Positions 1-6,233 of a stretch of 6,519 nucleotides of DNA are shown here, piece after piece; positions within the stretch are counted from its first letter, which is position 1, and every line of letters begins with the position of its first letter. Source of the stretch: Planctomycetota bacterium (GTDB taxonomy: Bacteria; Planctomycetota; Planctomycetia; Pirellulales; Pirellulaceae); contig JAHWKS010000344.1 in NCBI GenBank assembly GCA_019347795.1, forward strand, positions 1 through 6,519, read 5' to 3'. Below the pieces are notes generated by a model. It made no database searches. It had not been told where the DNA came from and saw only the letters and a list, made by a program, of their open reading frames with translations. The translations under genes and the position numbers were made by a program.

Positions 1-2536
1 GCTGGATGTCGGCCGTCAGCAGACGATTGACTTGCCCTTCCGATTGCCGGGCGCGGGCCGCTTCCTGCATGCGGCCGCGAGTGAAGACAGCGGCGACCGC
101 CGCGACCGAAAGCATCAACAGAACCGCCGCGGTCTTCGTCAGGTGCGTCTTCGCCGCCTGCCGCATCATCGCCGCCTGACTGGGCGCCCAGGCGCCGCGG
201 CGCGTGAGCAGAAAAATCTGCGCGGTCTCCCACGAGCTGGGCAACTGTCGCTTTTCGCGGGCCACGCTCCAGTGCATGGCGCGCTCTTCGAGGCGCAGTT
301 CCGCGCGGCCGCGGCGCGTTTCTCGCTGCTTGCCCGCCAGCCATGTGCTGAGGGACGGAACGAGATAGTCGTGGGCGAGCTGGTAATGACGTTCGCGGCG
401 GCTGGAGTCGTCCGGTTCGGACCCCGAGTCTTCCCCAGCCTCCTGCTGGGGGTCGGCCGGGGTGATCAGCCGCAACTCCTTGTCGAGCATGTTGAGCAGA
501 TCGCGAAAATCCCGCGGGCGGGATTCGTATCCGGCGGCCGCCATCAACTCGGCCTTGGAGCGCATGCGGCCTTTGAGAGACGTCCGATCTTCCGGCATCA
601 AGGCCGCCAGAACGCGCCGAGCCGCCTCGCGATGTTGCCGATGCGCGGGGTTCCTCGCCCCGTCGCCCAGGCACTTCTCCAACAGCGCGATCCCCAAACC
701 CTTGCGCCCTTTCCAGGTCCGCAAGGCCGACGCCGTCCAGTCCTGGTGACGCATAAGCTCGGCGAAGGCGGAAAGCCGCACGGGAGAGATGGCGTTCCCT
801 TCGGAGAGCAACTCCACCGCCTGCTCGACGAACGCCTCGGCCTCTTCCGGCGCGTCCGGTGAAAGCCGGCCGAATGCTTCGCCGAACCTTTGTAGCACGC
901 GCCGCGCATGATCGCGGTGAAACACATCCACCGCGGCGCAGTTCTGGCCTTCCGCGATCGGGACCTCCAACGCGTTCATAAATCGCGTGGCGGCCATGCT
1001 GAAGTCGTCCCGGACCATCACCAGGCATTGCACCCGTCCTCCGTCGCAATGACGCAGCGCGGCGACCAAGGGCTCGTTCTCTTCGGCTACACGACCGCTG
1101 AGCCACTGCTCGAATTGATCCAGCGCGATGAACACCTTCTCGCCGGGATTCAGGCGCCGACCTTCGCGAAGCTCGGCCAGCATCTCTACCAGCGACATGG
1201 CCGGAGGAAGCGCGGGGACGGCCCTGGCCAAGGCCCGGCAGAGGCGGTTTTCCGTGTCGTCGGGCGCGGCTTCGACGTAGACCCAACGCACGTGTCCCTC
1301 CAGCCGCGGCAACAGCCCGGCGCGCACCAGCGAGGTCTTTCCGCAACCGCTCGGGCCGTACATCAAGCCGACGGAGAACGTCGCCGCCGGGTCCGTCTCT
1401 TCGATCCGCTGTTTCCAGAACCGCACGCTCTCGGGAAGCCCGTGCCGATCGAAGGGACCGGGCAGCAGCGCGAGAAAGAAGTCGGCGTCGTGCTCGTCAT
1501 ACGAGCGAAGTCCTTTGGGAACCACCACTGCCGCCGGCTTGGAGGAGGAGTCCCCCTGGCCGGCCGGCGCAGCTTCAGCCGCGATCGTTTCCTGCTGCGG
1601 CGGCTTCTTGTGCAGCCAATCCTCAAGATCGTCCGCGAGATCCGACGCCGTGGCGTAACGGTCCGACATCCGTTTCGCGAGGCATTTCAAACAGATGCGG
1701 TCCAACTCCCGCGGCACGGCCGGCCGCAATTGCCGCGGCGGACGCGGCTCGCGGTGCAGAACTTCCTCGAAAACTTCCGTATCGCTGGAGCCGCGGAACG
1801 GGCGGCGGCCCGTGAGCAGCCAAAACAGGATCACGCCCAGAGCCCAGATGTCGGTGCGGCCGTCCAGTCGGTGCGTCTCGCCGCGGACCTGCTCGGGCGC
1901 CATGAATGCCGGCGTGCCCGCGACGTCGCGGGCCAGCGTCGCCTGAACGCGCTCGTGAATCGCCAGGCCGAAGTCGGTAATGCGAATCTTTCCGTGGTCG
2001 TCGATCAGGATGTTCGACGGCTTGAGATCGCGATGCACCAACCCATGCTCATGGGCATACGCCGCGGCCCGCGCCACTTCCACAACCAGCCGCACCGCGT
2101 CTTCCAGCGGGAACGGCCCGCGATCGACGTGTTCGGTTAACGTCCGCCCTTGCACAAACTCCAGGACGATGAAGACGCCGTCCTGATCGCTGTGAACGTC
2201 GTAAACGGTGACAATGCCCGGGTGGCGAAGCGATGCAGCCGCCCGCGCCTCGCGGACGAAGATGCTGAGACTATCGGCTGCCGTGAGCTTATCGACCCGG
2301 GGGACCTTGAGCGCCACCGCTCGGGACAAGCTGTGATCGTACGCCAAAAAGACCTGGCCGAAGGCCCCCCGCCCCAAGGCTTCGCGAACTTCAAAACGCG
2401 ACGAATGACGCAGCCCCGGCGGCAGACGCTCCAACAACGCGCCATCGACCGGCGCAGACGCCCCGGCGGGTCGCGTGGGTGAAAGGACCTCGCCAGGCTC
2501 GATCGGGGTCGTCGAAAAACTCTTTTCCTTCTTCAC
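1..2536 (-). CDS. Ser/Thr protein kinase fused to nSTAND1 NTPase, membrane-anchored (3' end missing)
   Basis: A single open frame of 845 codons runs from a GTG at 2536 to the left edge without a stop. Residues about 48-308 are a complete Hanks-type kinase: Gly-rich loop GRGAFGQV (55-62), Lys77, Glu96, HRDLKPSN (168-175), DFG (188-190), MAPE (212-215) and DIWALG (229-234), so catalysis looks intact. After a linker, LRSYDEHDADFFLALLPG (343-360) opens an nSTAND1 domain with Walker A GPSGCGKTS (394-402) and Walker B-like ALDQFE (471-476). A conserved YQLAHDYLVPSL follows near 718-729. One hydrophobic helix (about 803-818) comes next, then a basic, Gln/Arg-rich stretch. The GTG is chosen because GGAAG lies 6 nt upstream, an in-frame TGA lies at 2566-2564, and no in-frame ATG precedes the kinase. 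Known planctomycete relatives often continue into WD40 or formylglycine-generating-enzyme-like domains; which one applies here cannot be seen. Likely role: membrane signalling with NTP-dependent switching (inference). Confidence 0.93.
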   Translation of the reverse strand, partial: MKKEKSFSTTPIEPGEVLSPTRPAGASAPVDGALLERLPPGLRHSSRFEVREALGRGAFGQVFLAYDHSLSRAVALKVPRVDKLTAADSLSIFVREARAAASLRHPGIVTVYDVHSDQDGVFIVLEFVQGRTLTEHVDRGPFPLEDAVRLVVEVARAAAYAHEHGLVHRDLKPSNILIDDHGKIRITDFGLAIHERVQATLARDVAGTPAFMAPEQVRGETHRLDGRTDIWALGVILFWLLTGRRPFRGSSDTEVFEEVLHREPRPPRQLRPAVPRELDRICLKCLAKRMSDRYATASDLADDLEDWLHKKPPQQETIAAEAAPAGQGDSSSKPAAVVVPKGLRSYDEHDADFFLALLPGPFDRHGLPESVRFWKQRIEETDPAATFSVGLMYGPSGCGKTSLVRAGLLPRLEGHVRWVYVEAAPDDTENRLCRALARAVPALPPAMSLVEMLAELREGRRLNPGEKVFIALDQFEQWLSGRVAEENEPLVAALRHCDGGRVQCLVMVRDDFSMAATRFMNALEVPIAEGQNCAAVDVFHRDHARRVLQRFGEAFGRLSPDAPEEAEAFVEQAVELLSEGNAISPVRLSAFAELMRHQDWTASALRTWKGRKGLGIALLEKCLGDGARNPAHRQHREAARRVLAALMPEDRTSLKGRMRSKAELMAAAGYESRPRDFRDLLNMLDKELRLITPADPQQEAGEDSGSEPDDSSRRERHYQLAHDYLVPSLSTWLAGKQRETRRGRAELRLEERAMHWSVAREKRQLPSSWETAQIFLLTRRGAWAPSQAAMMRQAAKTHLTKTAAVLLMLSVAAVAAVFTRGRMQEAARARQSEGQVNRLLTADIQ

Positions 2537-2547
2537 CGGAGACTTCC
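2537..2547 (-). promoter_or_regulatory. Ribosome binding site of the kinase gene
   Basis: GGAAG (2547-2543, minus strand) lies 6 nt upstream of GTG 2536. It decides the start, because the frame between the upstream TGA and the kinase domain contains no ATG. Confidence 0.5.
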
Positions 2548-2570
2548 ACGAGATGGAAGAGTATCAGGCG

Positions 2571-2599
2571 AGTATTGCACATGCCCCCCGGAGGTACAA
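2571..2599 (-). promoter_or_regulatory. Candidate sigma70-like promoter for the kinase gene
   Basis: On the minus strand TTGTAC (2599-2594) is followed after 17 nt by AATACT (2576-2571), with a TG dinucleotide one base before the -10 as in extended -10 promoters. The matches are 3/6 and 4/6 to consensus, so this is only a candidate. It would give a leader of roughly 28 nt ahead of the GTG start. Confidence 0.22.
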
Positions 2600-2690
2600 G
2601 CAAGCCTCGCTTCAGCACGTGGTTGTCTCGCGAGCTATCATAGGAACTCTGTCGGTCGCGGCAAACCGGCATCCCACCGTACTTCGTTTC

Positions 2691-2700
2691 GGAGAGAGTC
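2691..2700 (+). promoter_or_regulatory. Ribosome binding site of the beta-helix gene
   Basis: GGAGAGAG begins at 2691; GGAG sits 6 nt before ATG 2701, which fixes the start at the first residue of an obvious export signal. Confidence 0.65.
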
Positions 2701-4146
2701 ATGGCGAGCGTCTACTCGAAGGCGGCGATTGCGCTGCTCGGCATTGTTGCAGTTGCGGCGGTGTGGCACGCATGGCGGGCGCCGGTCGTGGGGCAGGAGA
2801 AGCGCTCTCAGGAGCGAGGCGGACGCTCTCGGGCGGTGAATGTTCACGACTTCGGCGCCGTCGGCGATGGACGCAGCGATGATACCGCCGCGCTCAAGGC
2901 GGCGGTTGATCGCGGCGGCAACGTCGTGTTTCCGCGCGGGACGTATCGAATCACGGAGACGATTGTGCTGGATCTGGATCAGATCGGCTTTACGTCGCTG
3001 GATGGCGGCGGCGTGGCTCGGGTGGTGATGGAGGGCGCCGGACCGGCCTTTCGCATCGTCGGCACGCACGGCGGGACCGCGGCCCCGCGCACCGTGCAGG
3101 AAAACGTCTGGGAGCGGCAGCGGGCGCCGCGGGTGGCGAACCTCGAGATCGTCGGCGGACATGAGGAGGCAGATGGCATTGCGGCCGACGGCGCGATGCA
3201 ACTGACGCTGTCCGGACTCGTGCTGCGGCGACTGCGGCACGGCGTGCATCTGGTCAATCGCAATCGCAATATCTTGATCGGGCACTGCCATATCTACGAG
3301 AACCGCGGGGTGGGGGTGTATTACGACCAGGTGAATCTCCACCAATCGAACATCAACGGCTGCCACATCAGCTATTGCGGCGGCGGGGGGGTGGTGGTGC
3401 AGGGGGGCGACGTGCGGAACATCCACATCACCGGCTGCGACATTGAGGGGAACCATGATCCCGACGGACCTCCCACCGCCAACGTGCTCTTGGATTGCGC
3501 CGGCGGGTCCGTCGCCGAAGTCGCCATTGTCGGCTGCACGATTCAGCACGCCCATGACGCGCCGGACTCCGCCAACATCCGCATGATCGGCAAGAGCGTC
3601 CTTACTCGCGGCGGCGAAACCACCCCGGTCAACTGGGGCAACCTCACGATCGCCGACAACGTCCTCTCCGACGTGCAGACGAACATCGACCTCGTGGGCG
3701 TGCGGGGCGCTACAATCACCGGCAACACCATCTGGCAGGGTTTCCAATACAACCTGCGGATTGTCGATAGCTCCCACCTGACGATCGCCCACAACGTCTG
3801 CGAGCGCAACCCGCCCTACGGCTACGCCGGACCGACGAAGAACGGTGTGCTGCTCAAGGGCTGCCAGGACTGCGTGCTGACCGGCAACCACGTTCACGGC
3901 ATCCTGGGGGGCGGCGTGCTGCTGGAGAACTGCCGCCGGATGAACGTCGCCGCCTGCAACGTGCTCGATTGCGAGGGCGCGGAGCTGCGGCTCGTGAACG
4001 TCTACCACAGCCGCGTCTCCGACTGCCTCCTCCGCGACGACCGCCCCGAGGCGAAGGACGAATCGCCGACAGTGCTGCAAGTGGAAGGCGGCGAGGGCAA
4101 CCTGCTGGCCGACAACCTGCTGGGCGGCAAGAGCGAAACGCCGTAG
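2701..4146 (+). CDS. Exported right-handed parallel beta-helix protein (pectate lyase superfamily fold)
   Basis: 481 residues. The N-terminus (about 8-21, AIALLGIVAVAAVW) is a hydrophobic export signal or uncleaved anchor, so the protein should be extracytoplasmic. Mature sequence opens with NVHDFGAVGDGRSDDTAALK (47-66), the hallmark N-terminal motif of the Pectate_lyase_3 / GH28-like superfamily. It then runs through repeated beta-helix coils such as RNILIGHCHIYENRGVG, NIHITGCDIEGN, LTIADNVLSD, ATITGNTI, LTIAHNVCERN and CVLTGNHVHG, with the asparagine and glycine turns expected of PbH1 repeats. Thirteen cysteines fall at repeating coil positions. I recall close planctomycete relatives sharing blocks such as NVLLDC and GVYYDQVNLHQ, annotated only as beta-helix proteins. 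Substrate is unknown: a polysaccharide lyase, hydrolase or non-catalytic surface role are all possible, and I could not identify a catalytic triad. It is divergent from the kinase gene and converges on the next gene with 5 bp between stops. Confidence 0.92.
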   Translation: MASVYSKAAIALLGIVAVAAVWHAWRAPVVGQEKRSQERGGRSRAVNVHDFGAVGDGRSDDTAALKAAVDRGGNVVFPRGTYRITETIVLDLDQIGFTSLDGGGVARVVMEGAGPAFRIVGTHGGTAAPRTVQENVWERQRAPRVANLEIVGGHEEADGIAADGAMQLTLSGLVLRRLRHGVHLVNRNRNILIGHCHIYENRGVGVYYDQVNLHQSNINGCHISYCGGGGVVVQGGDVRNIHITGCDIEGNHDPDGPPTANVLLDCAGGSVAEVAIVGCTIQHAHDAPDSANIRMIGKSVLTRGGETTPVNWGNLTIADNVLSDVQTNIDLVGVRGATITGNTIWQGFQYNLRIVDSSHLTIAHNVCERNPPYGYAGPTKNGVLLKGCQDCVLTGNHVHGILGGGVLLENCRRMNVAACNVLDCEGAELRLVNVYHSRVSDCLLRDDRPEAKDESPTVLQVEGGEGNLLADNLLGGKSETP

Positions 4147-4151
4147 GACGT

Positions 4152-4811
4152 TTAGCGACGTTTGGCCGCGCGTAAACGCTCAACAAACGCCGCATGCTCC
4201 GGCGACACGACGCCTTGCCGCACATCCGCGAGAACGTGGTTGATGTCGCCACTCAATAGAGCCATCGCATTCAGCCAGAGTCCGGGGAACACCGTAGATC
4301 GCAGCAATCCGTCTTGTTCGGACAGCGGCTCATAGAGTTGGTCGCGCAGGACGAACCAGTCGAGGGCTCGGTCCAGCACTCTCCACACGATGTACTCCTG
4401 AACGCCACTACGGCGATAGGCTTCCAACTTGGCGTGCAGATCGTAGCTGGCGCTGGATGACGCCACCTCCGCTACCAGTTCAGGCGCCGCTTCAACGCAA
4501 TCCTCTTCGCTGATTTCCGCCTGTCCGCCGTAGTCGGGATCGATTAGCAGGAGCAAATCCGGCTGCGGTTCATTGGTCTCATCAAGCCGCGCCGTCGAGT
4601 TATCGCCCATGAGCACTCCTGGAGTCGCCGCTTCATACGCACACAGCCACCCTCCCAAGTGCCCATGTGGACGACCATGACGTCGTAATCGTACGGGCGA
4701 AGGCATATAGACGGTTCCTTCGATCAGCTCCGCTTTCTTTAAATGCGGCATTGCCTCGTAGCGACGCTCGAATTCATCTCGCGTGAGCGAGTCGCCATGC
4801 TCCAATGGCAT
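4152..4811 (-). CDS. Uma2-family protein (PD-(D/E)XK nuclease fold)
   Basis: 219 residues from the chosen ATG at 4811. The sequence follows the Uma2/DUF820 pattern: LTRDEFERRYEAMP near the N-terminus, KKAELIEGTVYMPSPV (conserved Glu in the ELIEG block), TPGVLMGDNSTARLD, NEPQPDLLLLIDPD (core Pro-Asp), then PELVAEVASSSASYDLHAK and GVQEYIVWRV, giving the Glu and Lys positions of a PD-(D/E)XK core. VFPGLWL and SPEHAAFVERL close the domain, so it is full length. An in-frame ATG at 4862 would add 17 Arg/Pro-rich residues. The 4811 start is preferred because AGGA lies 7 nt upstream, remembered homologues begin at the same place, and a TACAAT -10-like element overlaps the 4862 ATG. Family members are abundant in planctomycetes and cyanobacteria; nuclease activity is predicted from the fold and the cellular role is not known. 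It appears to stand alone, with no toxin-antitoxin or restriction partner beside it. Confidence 0.93.
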   Translation of the reverse strand: MPLEHGDSLTRDEFERRYEAMPHLKKAELIEGTVYMPSPVRLRRHGRPHGHLGGWLCAYEAATPGVLMGDNSTARLDETNEPQPDLLLLIDPDYGGQAEISEEDCVEAAPELVAEVASSSASYDLHAKLEAYRRSGVQEYIVWRVLDRALDWFVLRDQLYEPLSEQDGLLRSTVFPGLWLNAMALLSGDINHVLADVRQGVVSPEHAAFVERLRAAKRR

Positions 4812-4822
4812 GATTCTATCCT
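4812..4822 (-). promoter_or_regulatory. Ribosome binding site deciding the Uma2 start
   Basis: AGGA (4822-4819, minus strand) is 7 nt from ATG 4811. The alternative ATG at 4862 has no comparable site at proper spacing. Confidence 0.5.
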
Positions 4823-4860
4823 GGGAGGGTCTGCTCCGAATCGGCGGCTTCAATGGGTTC

Positions 4861-4890
4861 ATTGTAGATCGGGTCCGAAACGCAACACAA
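4861..4890 (-). promoter_or_regulatory. Candidate promoter of the Uma2-family gene
   Basis: On the minus strand TTGTGT (4890-4885) is separated by 18 nt from TACAAT (4866-4861), a 5/6 match to the -10 consensus. Transcription would begin near 4854, downstream of the ATG at 4862 and about 43 nt ahead of ATG 4811, which supports the shorter start. The -35 match is only 3/6. Confidence 0.35.
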
Positions 4891-4908
4891 TTCGCACGGA
4901 ACAGTGAA

Positions 4909-4923
4909 CTATCCTATCCTATC
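4909..4923. repeat. Three tandem copies of CTATC
   Basis: CTATC is repeated three times head to tail without interruption. It is a short microsatellite-like run in non-coding DNA; a length-variable spacer or binding site is possible but not shown. Confidence 0.5.
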
Positions 4924-4935
4924 ACGCTTCCCGCA

Positions 4936-4948
4936 CCTTTGCCAAAGG
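4936..4948. promoter_or_regulatory. Perfect 13-bp palindrome, possible operator
   Basis: CCTTTG and CAAAGG flank a single central C, giving two perfect 6-bp arms. It lies between two divergent genes, a usual place for a dimeric repressor site, but such a short palindrome can arise by chance. Confidence 0.25.
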
Positions 4949-5075
4949 CACACCGGTTTCGGCTTCTACGGAGAAATTCTTGAGCCATTTTGAAACTGCT
5001 CTTGGACGTTTTCGCGTCCCTCGCTACGCTCCGCACTCTCTTCACGCGCAGGGGCTGCTTTTCTCACATCCACAC

Positions 5076-5087
5076 AGGAGTTTGCCG
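5076..5087 (+). promoter_or_regulatory. Ribosome binding site deciding the lipoprotein start
   Basis: AGGAG (5076-5080) lies 7 nt before ATG 5088. It selects this start over the in-frame ATG at 4980, which would bury the signal peptide 36 residues inside the protein. Confidence 0.7.
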
Positions 5088-6035
5088 ATGTTGCGGCGAA
5101 CCTTATTGCTGGCGGCGGTTGGGGCGATGGCCGGCTGCCAGGGACCAGGCTCTTCGATGAACTCGGCCTTCAAGATGCCGACCCCGTCGTTCAACCTCTT
5201 GGCGCCGTACGGGTCGCCGCGGGTTCCGCCCCCGGCCACGCACAGCTACGGGCAGCCGGGGTTGATCGCTCCCGCGGCCGCCAGCAACGCTCCGTATTAT
5301 CCCGGCGGAACGGTGCGAGGCGTCTCGCACCCGCAGTCGCCGGAGGCCGGCGCCACCCCGAGCGAGGCCCCCTCCGCCCAAGGCAACGTGGCGGCCGCTG
5401 TCTGGCGCACCGCCGGATCGGCGCAAGCAGAAGACTCCGCGGCCGAAGACGATACAACCGGCGCCTTGGTCTCCTATCAATCCGGCGCCGAGGGGGAAGT
5501 CGCCTCCGGCGTTGACGCCGCAGTGATTCACATTCCCAATGTTTCCGTGCAGCCGGCCGAGGAGGTCGAGCTTCGGCTTGGCGGGATGAAGGCCCACGAC
5601 CTGACGCGCGCCGTCCCCGGCGGAGTTCCCGTGGCGACGACCTTGGCCGCCGCGCCGACTCCGGCGTACACGGCGATCGCCCCCGTCACGTCATCGCCGG
5701 CGGGCTATACCTCGCGGGCCCCTGTGCCGGCGGCCGCGACGGCGACCATCACGCCGTCCGGTCAACTGGTCGAGATCACCGACCTGCCGACGCCGAAGAG
5801 CAGTCCGAACCTGCAGCGGGTGCGCGGCTTCGATCAGCCGGCAGGCGCCGGCGGAACCGGCGCCGCGGGTGACGTGTTCATCTCGCCGCAGATGACGATC
5901 TCCGCCTCCACCACGCAAGCAACCCGCGACGCGGTGGCCGCCGCCGTCCTCGAGACCGAAGAGCCCGCGGTTCAATCGCCTCCCTCGCAACCGGCCGCCG
6001 GCTGGAAATCGCGCTACGCGATCGACGAGTCCTAG
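5088..6035 (+). CDS. Predicted Ala/Pro-rich lipoprotein of unknown function
   Basis: 315 residues. The N-terminus MLRRTLLLAAVGAMAGC is a short basic region, a hydrophobic core and a lipobox-like AMAGC with Cys17 as the lipidation site; Met at -3 is less usual than Leu or Val. The rest is low complexity, rich in Ala, Pro, Gly, Ser and Thr, without cysteine-based or enzymatic motifs that I recognise. It has an acidic patch (AEDSAAEDD, about 119-127). The more ordered-looking stretches are HIPNVSVQPAEEVELRLGG (from about 148), GQLVEITDLPTPK (from 225) and the terminal GWKSRYAIDES. This composition suggests an extended or disordered envelope protein tethered to a membrane. It has a strong own ribosome site and a divergent upstream neighbour, so it is probably transcribed alone or with the peptidase gene 198 bp downstream. 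It ends with consecutive in-frame TAG and TAA stops. Function is unknown. Confidence 0.82.
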   Translation: MLRRTLLLAAVGAMAGCQGPGSSMNSAFKMPTPSFNLLAPYGSPRVPPPATHSYGQPGLIAPAAASNAPYYPGGTVRGVSHPQSPEAGATPSEAPSAQGNVAAAVWRTAGSAQAEDSAAEDDTTGALVSYQSGAEGEVASGVDAAVIHIPNVSVQPAEEVELRLGGMKAHDLTRAVPGGVPVATTLAAAPTPAYTAIAPVTSSPAGYTSRAPVPAAATATITPSGQLVEITDLPTPKSSPNLQRVRGFDQPAGAGGTGAAGDVFISPQMTISASTTQATRDAVAAAVLETEEPAVQSPPSQPAAGWKSRYAIDES

Positions 6036-6233
6036 TAAGTCCCGCTTGCCGAGCAGCTTGCCGAGCTGGACCTTCTGAACCATCGGCGGGGCAAGCCAGG
6101 GCAGGCCCGGCGGTGAAGTCGAGGCGGCGGATGAATATCGCTCGGCGACGCCAGGACCTACTTTCCGCTGCCGCTTCGTGGTTCAATGGACGCGGTGAAT
6201 CCGTAATCTATGAATCCGCGAGGCGGTTGGCTC
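6036..6233. other. Intergenic region between lipoprotein and peptidase genes
   Basis: 198 bp. After the double stop it contains a 12-bp-period direct repeat (6044-6066) and a possible stem formed with GGCAAGC at 6090-6096. There is no T-run terminator and no convincing promoter. A short open frame at 6113-6295 overlaps the peptidase start in another frame, is Arg-rich, and is not treated as a gene. Confidence 0.5.
6044..6066. repeat. Tandem direct repeat, two 11-bp copies at 12-bp spacing
   Basis: GCTTGCCGAGC occurs at 6044-6054 and again at 6056-6066, separated by one A. GGCAAGC at 6090-6096 is complementary to the first seven bases of either copy, so alternative 7-bp stems could form just after the lipoprotein stop. 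Without a following U-tract it is a poor intrinsic terminator; a processing or 3'-end stem is possible. Confidence 0.45.

Larger units (their letters stand above)
2537..2700. other. Divergent intergenic region between kinase and beta-helix genes
   Basis: These 164 bp must carry the promoters of both outward-facing genes. Apart from the minus-strand candidate at 2571-2599, the plus strand holds TATCAT (2636-2641), a possible -10 element without a good -35 partner, and the GGAG ribosome site at 2691-2694. No convincing operator palindrome was seen. Confidence 0.6.
4812..5087. other. Divergent intergenic region between Uma2 and lipoprotein genes
   Basis: These 276 bp are visibly more A/T-rich than the flanking genes. 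They hold the minus-strand promoter candidate (4861-4890), three tandem CTATC units (4909-4923), a 13-bp palindrome (4936-4948) and the lipoprotein ribosome site (5076-5080). The lipoprotein frame is also open upstream to an ATG at 4980, but that extension has no export or domain character and is treated as non-coding. No plus-strand promoter stands out. Confidence 0.55.

Noticed and set aside
32..862. A 276-codon plus-strand open frame near the left edge
   Set aside because: It lies opposite the STAND C-terminal and membrane segment of the kinase protein and shows Arg/Ala/Gly shadow composition.
908..2140. A 410-codon plus-strand open frame opposite the kinase gene
   Set aside because: Arg/Gln/His-rich with no domain; the minus strand over the same bases encodes kinase and Walker motifs in one continuous frame.
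2638..4080. A 480-codon open frame antisense to the beta-helix gene, almost the same length as it
   Set aside because: It is a composition shadow in high-G+C DNA: rich in Ala, Val, Asp, His and Arg, no ribosome site or recognisable motif, and it overlaps completely a strongly supported gene.
4147..4180. Possible bidirectional terminator between the convergent stops
   Set aside because: The gap is only 5 bp and the nearby CGTTT/AAACG arms are too short, with no T-run.
1..4862. A defence island made of the STAND kinase and the Uma2 nuclease-fold protein
   Set aside because: The two genes are separated by an unrelated beta-helix gene, are not in one operon, and both families are commonly scattered through planctomycete genomes.
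4980..5087. N-terminal extension of the lipoprotein to an ATG at 4980
   Set aside because: It would place the signal peptide and lipobox internally, and the AGGAG site before ATG 5088 gives a clear start.
5103..5597. Minus-strand open frame opposite the lipoprotein gene
   Set aside because: Gly/Arg-rich shadow with no motif, ribosome site or export signal; the plus-strand frame has a signal peptide and strong ribosome site.
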